Shown in pieces: positions 1 to 11,500 of a stretch of DNA of 64,000 nucleotides. The DNA is from Dromaius novaehollandiae (taxonomy: Eukaryota; Chordata; Aves; Casuariiformes; Dromaiidae): contig NC_088101.1 of NCBI RefSeq assembly GCF_036370855.1, positions 999,501-1,063,500 on the forward strand. Reading direction: 5' to 3'. A program made the position numbers and the translations under genes. Each line of letters starts with the position of its first letter. Position 1 is the stretch's first letter. A model generated the notes under the pieces. It worked only from the letters and a program-made list of their open reading frames with translations. It did no database searches and had not been told where the DNA came from.

Positions 1-233
1 CCTAAAGCCCCAAGACAAATACAGGGTAGTCAGTGCTGTTGGGAGCTCTTCTGCTGAGCAGTCCCACGACCTCTCCTGCCCTGCTTCAGAGCATCCCTCG
101 AAGCTGGGGGGATATTGCAGGAGCTATGAGCTGCTGTTATACGAGGCTGCTTGACAGGTAGTCCTCTTCCCTTGTGTGCTCATGTGTGTGGGGACTTTCC
201 CCAGCTTGCAGCACAAGGTAGCTGAGGATGTGG

Positions 234-2216
234 TCAGTTCTGCTTCGGTTTCTTGATGAGCAGCAGCAGCAATGCGAGGCTGTAAGAGAGGGGAAGGATG
301 CTGTTGGAGGAAGTCCAGAGCAGATGGAGTTCGGAGAAGCTCTCGGTCTCTACGGCCACCAGGATATAGGCGATGATGAGCTGGGTGAAGAGCCAGGTTG
401 CCCCATAGTAGAGGAGCTTTGCACCACGAGAGACAGCCTGGGCACGGAGGAAGGGATGGATGCGGTAGTCAGCCTCCACCATGATGGCCCAGCATAGGAA
501 ACCAAACACCTGCCCGGGCTGGAGGCCGTGCCACCAGGCAGAGAAGGCAAAGGTGGCGAGGAGTGGCTGGGCAGGGCAACGCTGGAAGATGAGTCTCCTC
601 AGCCAGCGGGATGTGCTCTTGTTCCAGGTCCGCGCAAAGACAGCCACGCGGTTGGTGGTCTCCAGCATCCACAGGTCGCTGCCTGAAAGATCGCCCTGGC
701 CTGCCTCCGGCCCGAAGCCTGCTGCCTCGAGGAGGGCCTCATCCAGCATCCAGTGTGAATAGTAGGCCAGCTTGAAGAGCAAGGCTTGTGTCCACATGCT
801 ATGCACACAACTCAGACCAGCGCAGCCCTGCATGGTGGCCAACTGACCCTCCAGTCCTGCGCGCAGCACCTGCAGAGCCAGTGCACAGAGGCATCTCCGG
901 CCAGCAGCCCCCAGCGGGCAGTGGGAAGTGCCCGAGAACTCGATCTGGGCCTGAAACCTCCTAAAGGAGCACAGGGGACCTCCTAGGAGGGCTGGGAAAA
1001 AAAGCAAGTAGCTACAGAGAGGCAGTGCTCGCTGCAAAAGCCCCTGGCTGGGCTGGAGTGTCACGGTCCCTTCATGAACATCCAGGGCCAGAGATGTAAC
1101 TTTCTGGGTCAGCAGCATGATGGCAGAGAGGATGACAGCTGACCTACAAGGAAAGTACCCAGGAGCTGCTGTGAGTCTTTTGAAGGGAGCATTAGAGGCA
1201 CAGCAGCAAGGTTGTGCATGGAAGACGTGCTTCCCACATCCCAGCGTGCACAGATGGTGTGGTGAGGGGAGGCCAGCTGCTGGGGAACAGCAAGCTCACT
1301 TGGCTCAGGAGCTCTCTGCCCTCCTGAAATGCCCTGGAGGGCTCCAAGCTCTCTGAGGGGGAGCAGGAGGGAGGCAGAGCTGGAGGGGTTACCTGATGTC
1401 TTGTGGGTCCAGCTCCTGGCTCCTCAGGCCCAGATGGCAGAGCGTCTGCCAGGACATCTGGAGGCTGAAGACCCAGGTGTGGACACGTGCTGGGCTGACG
1501 GAGAGTAGGACGAGCACGGAGCCGGCTGTGGGGATGAAGAGCAGCAAGGCATAGCTGCCCATGGCTGTGCTGGCAAGGAGGCATCCTCCAGCAAGCAGGG
1601 AGACATACCTGGAAGGGAAGGGATGCCTTTTGGCTGGCTGTTAGGAGAAAAGAGACTTGAAACTCCTGCTCCGGTATTGATGGTGGGGCTTCACCCGGGT
1701 CCAAGAGCCTCCCTGGTACCCCTGTAGTTCGTCCCTTAGCATCCCATGGGGCCGTTGTGGCTGCAAGTGGCAATGGGGGGGACCAGGACCCGTGTTGCTG
1801 GCGCTGCTCCCTGTCTTAGCCATGCCCGAAGCAGTCCCCATTCTCTGCCTTGCTCTGTTGCCCATGTGCCCTCCTGATACACTGCTAAACCCCTCTCTGA
1901 TAACACAGGAGTGTCAGACAAGGCTGTTTTGGCCTTAACGACCCCAAACTGGCCCCACCATAGAGAGGGAATGAGGAACAGCTCACATCTGAGACATTAC
2001 AAATGCCTGTACCCGTGTCAGTCAGGACTCGATATCCGTCCTGCTGCACCTCTGGCTGGGAGAGCTCAGCTCAGCTGCAGGGGCAATGACCACATACCGG
2101 GCAGTTGGAGAGAGGTGCCCCGAAGCACTGAGGTGGTGGAGGAGAGCAGCGAAGGGGAAAGCTGCCAGCTGGTATGAGGCCATGGGGCAAAGGACAAGCA
2201 GGTTTGCCCAGTGCAT
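234..2216 (-). CDS. MBOAT4: Ghrelin O-acyltransferase (MBOAT family), three exons
   Basis: This gene encodes the ER membrane enzyme that octanoylates ghrelin on serine 3. Exons on the minus strand are 2216..2098, 1608..1393 and 1143..234. Donors are gtatgt (2097) and gtaacc (1392); acceptors end at 1609 and 1144. The joined length is 1245 nt, or 414 codons plus stop, against 435 residues in human. The splice phases agree: CG joins G for Arg, and AG joins G for Arg. Exon 1 starts MHWANLLVL, matching the family's short N-terminus. Exon 2 carries MGSYALLLF and QMSWQTLCHLGL. Exon 3 carries SYLLFFPALLGG, YYSHWMLDEALL, RTWNKSTSRWLRRL with the family Asn, and FAFSAWWHGLQPGQVFGF with the invariant His. 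Many hydrophobic segments fit a polytopic protein. No lesion is visible. Positions 1-233 are 3' flank with no AATAAA seen. Identification is by recall of the family sequence. Confidence 0.95.
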
Positions 2217-2318
2217 CGAGCCACTTGCTTCTTTGATGTCCTCTGATGCCTGGAGAAAGGATGAGCCACGAGCTGCTCTGGCTTCTCTTTATATGTGGCA
2301 GGACCATACCACAAACTG

Positions 2319-2341
2319 CAAAAAAAAAAAAAAAAAAAAAA
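2319..2341. repeat. Poly(A) tract
   Basis: A run of about 21 A residues lies 100 bp upstream of MBOAT4 exon 1. I see no target duplication or retrocopy next to it. Confidence 0.8.
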
Positions 2342-4635
2342 GAGAGCAGGGCCAAAGAAACAGAGGTATCTGCAGGAAGTGGAGCACAGTGTTTGCATTC
2401 GTCAGTGCTGACTCCTTGAAGCACCTCTGCCCCAAGGTTTGTGTGCAGGTGGAAAAAATTCAGGCTTGGTGTTTGCTCTGCCAGGTGCTTGAGCCCTTGC
2501 CCTGGAGTGAGAGTGAGCTACCAAGATAAGATCCTCTTTGGGTTGCCACGTGCATCAGGCTGGGATGTATTTCAGAGCAAATCCCCAGTCACATCCAGGG
2601 ATTTATCAGGCTTGGTCCTTCCTCTCAGCTCAGACTGTCAGCCTTTTCTCCCAGCTCTTGCCCCACTTGTCATGGGGTGGCAGTGGAGACCTCCTGGTAT
2701 TTACACCCCTGCTCACAGAGAGGAGAAGACAGGCCCTGCTGCTCCGCAATGGGGCCCCAGTACTCAGACCAGGCCACAGAGCCTTTTCATTTACCAAAAA
2801 TAGTTCTATTCTTCCCAAACAGTTTTTCTTCAAGAAAATAAAGAAACACAAAAAAATGGAATCACCGAGCTGTGTGTCACGGTAGAAATTAGTTGTTGCT
2901 GATAAACTCTTTAAACCACACATTCATTCAAAAATACGCAGTCTGGAAAGGCAAAAGCTCTTCTTTGTGACCAGATGTAAAAAGTGATTTGAAGACTGAT
3001 CTCTGGAGTGAGTTACTATTGCTCCCCTATTGTCAGCCATAGTATTTCATGCTAAACAGGCCGAAAGCCCAAGAAAATCAGCCTGCAAGACTTCACTCTT
3101 TCTTTTTTTCGTGAGATGTAGTTAGAAAAACCCCAAAATTCAAAAGAAATGGAAACATGGCTTTTTTTTTTAAACTTGATTGATATCTGCTTTATTTTAG
3201 GCATACAAAAAGGTAAGTTCAGTGTCATTGCAAAGAAAAATACTATGAAATTTCCTCCTGGAGGAAAAAATAACATGCTGGAGGGGTAGGATAAATAAGG
3301 TTTTCCCCTTCCTGACATGAATGCTTCAAAATATTTAGTCTTTTGATCTGATATTTCTGACATTTCTGTCTGACATTTCTGAACATTTCTACTCTTTAAC
3401 AGTTTATTAAAACCAGTAAGTTTTTCACAAGATTAAGTGACTCTGTTTTAATACATTTGGACTGGTGGAAATTCCAGTATTTGTGCAGTTACTTTATTTT
3501 CATTTAAAGCTGAACACCCGCAAGACTGTCTCAAATATGCAAGAAAACTGCTCCACCTAGAGAGCAAAGGATTCAATTTTGCGAATTCTTCACTTAAAGT
3601 TGGAAGATGAGTTGGGGCATCCTGAGCTGTTTCTGAATTGCTCTGTTGCCTTGGCTAACCCTGGGTTCACATGTTATCTCTGGACATGGTCAGCATGGAG
3701 CATTTTTAAGATGTGATGTAAAATGTTGGTTACGCCTTTGATTTCTGAATCCCTTGGAGTTTCACCTACACCGCTGGCATCTGTGGGACCAAAAAAACCC
3801 CATGGAAAAAAATGAGTTGCAGCAAATGCTACAGAGAAACTGGCTCTTCGTTTTGCCATATTTGTGCAGAGTGTATTTTAAGAACAGGTTGTTAGGTGTC
3901 TGCAGTGTGTATGTGATGACACTGGAGAGAAGCTTCTTCCATGCCAGTTTTGGCATGCGTGGCATGCAGCAGCAGCCTGGTTTCACAGGATTCATCCTGC
4001 CAGATCCCTGGAGGCCAGCACTGACTTTGCTGAGCAAATATTTTTCAAGACCTTTGCAGTATCTATTTAAGCAATTCACTACTATGGTTCTGCAAAAATG
4101 CCCTTGCTTTTCAGGAAGCAGACATGACTTTCCCCAGTAGCACTGGAAACCTTGTGACACGCTGCGCAGTCCTCTCATTTTATGCCATCAGATGCGAGGC
4201 CGTGGAAACGTGGTCTTGTGGTGTGTGTATGAGCCACAGGGAAGCATGAGAGAGAGTTTTAATGGCTTTATTTCTAGGTACTACACAAGAAACAGCCCTG
4301 TTCCTTTCTGAAGGATGAATTGCTTGATAATACAGCAGGCGAGAAGAGCGAAATGAGCATTGTCAAGGCAAATGGTGGGCACAAATTTGGAACAGATGCG
4401 ACTCAGATGTGGTACAGCCTTGGACTAGTACCTGGAGGCTTTCTAGTTGCTTCCTTGGTGGAATATAGTACTGTTCTGGGAACAGTTTTGCTTGCCTATT
4501 GTAAGGTAGCTTGTACTGATTTGCTGCAGGATGCATTCAAAGTGAAGGATGTAAATCAAAAGCAAAACAAAGGTATTTTAAAGAAAAAGTCAGACTGCTA
4601 GGGTTTGTCTTTTCTCTAGAGGAAAAGTACATCAA

Positions 4636-4672
4636 TAGGAAGGAAGGAAGCAAGAAAGCAAGAAAGCAAGCC
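4636..4672. repeat. Purine microsatellite (GGAA then GCAAGAAA-like)
   Basis: Short tandem units of aaggaagg followed by caagaaag repeats. Confidence 0.7.
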
Positions 4673-7405
4673 CATTAATATAGGGTCTAGGATGCTTGGA
4701 CCGAGCTCCTGTCTCAGACTTTCTCTGTGACCTTGGGAAAGCCACTCAGTTTATCTGGTGTTTCGTATCTACCAACAGGATGATATTTTCTGCCTCCCTG
4801 TGGTATTATAAGGTAGAATCTATTAGAAACCTTGGGACTTACATTCAGCTGTGATAAACAGGACATGAAAGTACCTAAAAAAAAAAAAGGAATTAATTAA
4901 CAAATAAACATAGTGGTTTATTAAAACACAAAAATGTAAAAAAAAAATCCTTCCTTTGCTCGCAAGTGCCAGCCCCTCACTAACTTTGTGCTATACTTGT
5001 TGCCATAACTGATTTGCTGCCTGCTGGCTGTAAATGGCCCAATGCTTTTTTTGGCGATGGCCTTTTTTCCCCCTTGGATAAAAGGCTGGTTGTTTCATGC
5101 CAGTAGTTTAAGTCGTGGAGGTCTGAGAAGGCCATCTGTGCCCTATGGTAAGGTAGCTTTGAGCTAAGTCCCACTGGCTAGTGAATCCTGTTGACCTCCA
5201 GGGACACCTAGTCAATGGAACATCAACAGGGACTTGGGTGAAAGTTAGGGAAATGAGATAAAATTTGAAAGCTTGGCTTTGGTTTGAGTAAAGCCCATCT
5301 GCCTGAATGGCCGGCCTCATTGAACGGCCCGTCTCACCGAACAAACAGCCTGGCCTTAATGCTGAGCTGGGCTTGACTGCTAAGCAATAGCCCCACATCT
5401 TCTGCAAGTGGAAATGGAGGGCGGGTTGATCCAGAGTCCCAGCTAGTGATGAGGGATCTGTTGACAGGTGGTCTTCTGCATGAAGGTAGGCTGAAACTGT
5501 GAATGTGGTGTTTCCTGGGCCTTATATAAGTAGACTGCGAAGTGGTGCCTAATTTTTGCCTTGAAAATTTCTCCCTTCAGATCTATCATGTTCCCTGGTG
5601 AGGTGTGCTTGAACACAGAAGAGAAAAAAAACAAGGTCTGCTCATGAAACAGAGGCCCAGGTGGAGGTGGTGATCCTAGGTGTATTTGGCGCAATGAGAA
5701 GGACCTTGGGGATCCCTGTGGAATAATGGTGCAGCACTGCAATGGAAGATGATCTCCTCCAAGAAACTTAGCCCAGGAGTTTGATTCTGGAAAACTAACC
5801 AGGCAAGTGGAAGGCTGTTTCATGGAGCAGAGCTGCTGAAGTCTCCACTGGGGCAGACAGTGTTGGCATTGTGTTTGTAGTATACATCATATCTGCAGTA
5901 TGCATTCTGCTTGCATTCTTGGCAACTTTTTTCACTTTGGACTGTGACACAGCCTTTCTGATCATTTTTTAGTGTGAAAGCACCCTGTGATTTTCAGTTT
6001 ATTTTGAGGTGTGCTTGCTTTCCCGTTTCACAACAGGAATCACAGTGTTGACTCATAAGCATAGATTTGGAGAATGAAGGCCTGGAAAACAAATAACCTT
6101 TCAACTCAGCAACCAAAGCGAACTAAGAGATGTTCTGCATGGAATTCAGGTCCTTTCAGTCCAAATCCCTCTGCTGCACATTTTGTGTGAGCATTGCTGT
6201 TTCTGCCTCTTGCTGCTGGGAACACAACAAGTGCAATCTGGGCAGTGGGAAATGCTCGTCTCTTTCTTCTTGTTGGAGTGCATGGTTCCAAACAAGCTTG
6301 TGTTTACGCGCCCATCAAAATGCACTGAATGCATTTACATTGACGTCTGCAGGAAGCATCACCAAAAAAGTCCCTTCATCCTCTTATTCAAGCAGAATAG
6401 CTTGTGAAACAGTGCAGGCATCTGATCCGCTTGCTGCGAACAACATAGGGACACACACAAACCTAAGCAAGACTCCAAGGACATTCCATTTAGTTTCAAA
6501 CTAACCATAATGCTGAAGTTCAAAGTCATGGTCATGAGTACTAAGCAAGTCTGGTAGCTCATGCGAGATGTTTCTCTCTGTTCCTGTTCAGTACAGGGAT
6601 GGCTTCAGTCTCTGAGTTTTCTGGGAATGCAATAAGCATGGTGGTGCCTTCTACAAGTACATCAGTCCAGTGTTGCTGCAGATTTTGTACAGTGTAGTGG
6701 ACGACTAACTGGGCTTCAGTGCCAGATGGCTGCAAAGCATTTAAAAGAAAACTTTGAAAAATAGTGTGGTAAGATAGATGGAAAGTCTGGTTCTGTTTTT
6801 ATGCACTTTTTTACTGGGACATATCCTTTGTAGTTTCCATTTCCTTTTTTTTTTTTTCTCTTTCTCTCAACTCTTGCATTGCCCAGATGTCACCCAGAAA
6901 TTTATAGCACTTGAACTGCTTCCCACAGGACAAAACTTGTTTGAAACTTTCAGTCAAACTGCTATCTTCGGTTAGCCATTTGCCACCAGCAATTTTCTGC
7001 AGCTTTTTCTTTTTTAGCATTTTGCTGCCACCTTTCAAATATATATGACAAATGGCACCGGGAATAATGTCCACAACAAAAAACAACAGTTAAAAGAGTT
7101 ACTCAGCCATCCAGCTTTCTGGCTCGCTGCTTGCTTAAATGACATGAATGCAGGTGTGTGCAAAGCACTGATTCAACTCTCGCTAGACAGAAAAGGCATT
7201 TCAAAGAAAAAAGCTATTCCTGGCATGTCAGATGATTATGGGCAGCAGTATTAAGGTGCTGCCACTTGCTTCAGGGGAAGTGACTGACTTGTGCAGAGTA
7301 ACCAGGGTCCAGTTTGCCTGCTCTGGGGGCGCTCACTGTGAATGACACAGGCTGCTGGGAGCCTGAAAGCCCCTGCCACTTTTTCCAGGACATCTCCTGT
7401 CTCTG

Positions 7406-7432
7406 TTTTTTTTTTTGTTTTTTTTTTTGTTA
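7406..7432. repeat. Poly(T) tracts
   Basis: Two runs of T separated by a single G. Similar T tracts occur near 3165-3172 and 6846-6859. Confidence 0.7.
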
Positions 7433-8518
7433 AGGGGGCTGTTTTTCTGTTGCCTCTGCTCTGGAATTAAAGGGCAAGACAAAATTGTGAAGTTGTTGCA
7501 TATTGCAGACAAAATGTTGCATTTGCTGCAAGCTGGTCCCCTTGATCTGAGGGCTTCTCCCATTTAGTGTGTGCTCTTTCCAGCAACAACTTCTGTAGCG
7601 CCTCTTGAGCATGTCCAGGTATTGGTTACTGGGTACCCAGCACTGCTTGAATAGTTTGAGGGGTGCACTGGCACTTTCTACCCAGATGGGACCCCCTTCA
7701 TCTTGAGATGTAAAACCTCACACAGTTCCTTTGACTTCAAGAATACTGGATAAATCAATGCTTGGCTCAAATCCAGAGGGATATCTTTGGAGTCATGTAA
7801 GTTCATCCCATTTACCACGGGACTGGGAGCTGATAAAGTGTTAGGAGATGCCATAAAATGCATATGTACATGTTTTCTTCCTGAGCAGTGTAAGGAAGAC
7901 AAGTGGCTTGAAAGAAAAAAGATGTGAAGTTTGTTGCTTTTGGCTATACTATCAATTACTTGTTCATGAGGCTTTCAGGTTGTTTTAGAAGGTGAAACTA
8001 TGGAGGCTTGCAAATTCAATCTGCTGAATGTACCTGGAGGCGAGGAGAAGAAGCTGAAGACAACTAGATCTGAAGCCTGACAAAAGCTAAAAATATTTGC
8101 TAGACCTAGCTCTGTTTGTACCATCAAGTCCATATTAACGAGCAGGTCTATTTGGTTAACATCTGCATGGCTATGGAGCAGTGAGAACACTTTGTGGATG
8201 ATGAATGTGCTTTGCAATTCGCTTGTGCAGTGGTGTTCATTTTGTGAGGATGAAATAAAATGACTTATCAACAAATATGTGGGATGACAGTCCGTGATAG
8301 TTGGTATGCTTTTGATGTGACAAAAGATGTGGTGTATGTGTTGCTCAGTAAAAGTATATTTGTGAGATGCGTCACGGGGACCCACTTCCTGAAGAAACAA
8401 TTCCAGCTCGGAGCAGCACTGACTATTTGGTGGTGCTGTGCTGCCCTCAGGTGGGATGTTTCAGAACTATCCCAATTCTCGGCGTCAGCCTTCGCTAAAT
8501 TAGCGCTTCTACACTGAC

Positions 8519-11500
8519 GTGGATGTGCGCCGAGCCTCATGCTCTCGGCCTCACGTTCCTCAAGCGGAGGTGGAAGCCCTGGACTGCTTGGAGGCCTTTT
8601 TCCAAAGCGGCAGGAAGGTAACGGTGGCCCTTTCTGCCGGGCCGGTGCCTGCATCTCCTGGTGGGTCCCGCGGGGTCTGCTCTGTGCTCAGGAGCCCCCG
8701 GGGGGTGCTGGCTGTGCAGAGCTGCTCCCTTGCAGGCATCCCGCATCCCAGGGCAGGCCCGCGGTGCCCTGCTCCTGCCTGCCCTTCTCAGGCTCTCTGC
8801 TGCCCGGCGCCAGGAAACAGCTGAGAAGCTGCAGTTTCTGTCTGCCGTCCGCACCCTCTGCAAGGCCTCTCGCATCGATTTCCCCATGTGGCAGCCGCTC
8901 CATTTCTGCAGAGCTGAACTGGCCGAGCATCTCCAGGCGAGAGGACGTCCAGCAGGCCTGAGTGGAGGCGGCATGCTAGCAGGGTGCTGGCCTGCCAGGA
9001 AGGACACGCCGGGGGGGTGCAGGCGTGGGGAGGCGCGGGCGCTTCCTCGTGGGCGTGGACCTTCCCACTGCAGGGCTCCAGGAGCCGCCAAGAAGCCCTG
9101 CGAGCTGGGCCCTGGGCAATGCGGGGGCCGCTGCTGAGCTGAGGGCACCTGGGCTCTGCCAGCCCTGCGGACTCCTTGCTGGGCGCTGGCAGCTCCCATG
9201 CCCCATCCCAGCTGTGCTCTGCAGATGCTGCTGTGCCAAGAGCCCACTGACCACCTGGACACTGCGGTGAGGCAGCAAGTGATGCTCACTGTTGTTGCCA
9301 TGAGGTACCTAAGTGCCCCAGCCCCTGGCTTGGCTAAGGCCTCCCCGCTGTGCAGCCCCCATGGCCCCTGTCCGAGCCGCCCTGTCCTGGGGCAGTCTGT
9401 CAGTGCTGTGTGCTGGGCACCTGCTCTTGCCTGCCTTGGGCCTGATGGTGGGGCAGATGGGAGGGCCGGCAAGGCCCGTGGCCCTCATTCCTGCTGTCTC
9501 CGGACTTTTCGCCCAAAGCAGGACTGAGGCAGGAGATGTGGAGGGCATCGGGCCCCACCTGCCAGGGCTCTCCTTGGTCCCTGGGTCAGTGTCCCCGGGG
9601 GAGAAGGTGCCTGCTGGCACGCTCCCCCACCACGCATGGGGTCTCCGACCTCCGCGGTCTGTAGGCGCCTCTGCCCGCACCAAGAGCTGAGAGCTGCCCT
9701 TCTCTCCTTGCGGTGAAGCGAAGCTTCATGTGAAGGGCCAAGTGCAGAAAAGGCTTCTTACTGCCTGCTTCTGCAGTGTATTCTGCCTTCCTCCAAGAGA
9801 GGACATGGCAGACCTGGATGCTTCCCTCTTCTCCAAGGTATGTGCCGGCTGAGCTATGGGGAGCCTGCCAGTGCCTCTGGGCTTGTTGCTGCCTCCCCTG
9901 GGCTAGTAGAGGAGCATCAAGTTCCAGCTAGGGCAGGGTGCCAGCTTGGATTTCCCCCGCCTCATCCCGCCTTCGCCTTGCCGGGGCTGGGCCACGTGCA
10001 GCAGCTCTTCTGCCCCGATCCTCTGCCTGGGCACTGCAGGGCTGTGGGTGTCCCCCTGAGGCAGAAGGAATTCAAGCCCGTCTCCCGAGGCTGAGGGGCA
10101 CGGGGCAAGAAGTGGCACAGCCCTCTGTCCTCCTTGCAGACCACGGATGCTCTGGATAGCACACTGCAGCTGCTGGTCCTCAGACATCCCGCTTCGGACC
10201 TCCAGGAGCTGCAGCACATCTTGCAGGTCTGGCTTTTGCCAAGAATGGTGGGGCTCCTCAGGCCAGTTCCTCACCCTGGACAGAGGTGGCCTTCTGGAGT
10301 GGACACCTGCTTCTTTGGGCTTCCGTCTCCAGCGCCTGCTCTGTCAGGAGCCAGTTCTGGCGCCAGCCCTGGGCAGGACAGTGCTGCCTCTGTAGCCAGG
10401 CGGGAGCCCAGCAGGTCTGGCAGCCATCCCTGCCCTGGGCTGCTGCCCAGCTGCTGTGAGAGCCCGGGCCGGCAGGGCCCTCTAAAGCTCTGGCTCCCAG
10501 CTTGGGCTCCAGCCCTGGCTGGACGGTAGCTGCCAGGCTTTGGTGCCCACCAGTGCCCCTTTGTCTTGGTGCCAGTGCTGCCTCCCATCCGCAGGACCGC
10601 TCCCGCTTGGCAAGAAGCAGGGACAGTGGTCCCGCCAGCTACAGAAAGCTCCGTTTCCAGATTGTGGGGAAGCTGGTGGGCTGTCTCGCCCTGTGTTGTG
10701 CCTACAAGGACGAGGGGACCAGTCGCGGGGCTGCCGACGCCCTTTGTCACTTGCACAAATTCCTCCTGCAGCGAAGAAGTAAGAGAATCTGCATAGGGCT
10801 GGGTCGTCTCAGGCACAGACACCCAGGCAAGGCCAGGTGAGCCACTGCACTGCCTCAGCCCCTCTCCTCAGTGAGAGGAAAGGGCAGAAAACCCCTCCGA
10901 CATAGGTGCATGCAGCAACTGTGCTGTGTCAAGCCTGGCACCCACACAGCCCAGGCTTAGTGGAGTGAGTGTGTGAGCAGGAGGACATGGGTGATGAGCT
11001 ACACACCTGCTTCATTGGGGAGGGATGGAGGGAAGCAGGGAGGGGACATGCATGCATGCAGTTCCAAAGCTGCAGGCACCTCCCAGCCTTCCACCAAAAC
11101 TGTAGCATCCCCTGCTGTCATCCCCGACCAGTTACCAAGGGACTGGAAGACCTTCAGTGGCACCTGTTCCTCCTCGGGCTTCTGTCTTGCTTCAGAGCAG
11201 AAAGTCTGATCCAACTCATCTGCCCTGCTGTATTCTTAAAAGCAGTATCCTCTCCCCAACCACCCGTGCCTCGCAATAGGCCCAGGCCTTGCCTGGGAAT
11301 CCTGCTCACCCTACCTTTCTGGCACGCCCTTTCTCTGCCAGTGAGATCTCTCCCTGACACTTTCTGTGTGCCTTCTGCAACTCGCTGCCCTTCCTGCTGA
11401 CTGCCCTGTGTTTCCCCTCCTGTCCAGGCAGGGAACTGACCCAGGACAGCCTAGAGCATCTAGAGTTGCAGAAGGACTGGGAAGCCACCAACACCTTCTG

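Larger units (their letters stand above)
2217..8500. other. Intergenic region without a recognised gene
   Basis: This stretch of about 6.3 kb is AT-richer than the rest of the window. Open frames here are short (up to 147 codons), overlap in several frames and show no family motif I recognise. I saw no LTR, CR1 coding sequence, tRNA or rRNA. Homopolymer and simple-repeat tracts are present and listed separately. It could hold the promoter of MBOAT4 near 2.2-2.6 kb and 5' exons or the promoter of the MROH gene near 8.4 kb, but neither can be shown from the sequence. Confidence 0.6.

Noticed and set aside
2086-2529. 147-codon frame with a lysine run
   Set aside because: It crosses MBOAT4 exon 1 in antisense and a poly(A) tract.
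4320-4601. 93-codon plus-strand frame
   Set aside because: No family recognised, no splice or context support; left in the intergenic region.
8537-9472. 311-codon minus-strand frame
   Set aside because: Antisense to MROH exons in GC-rich DNA, with no domain.
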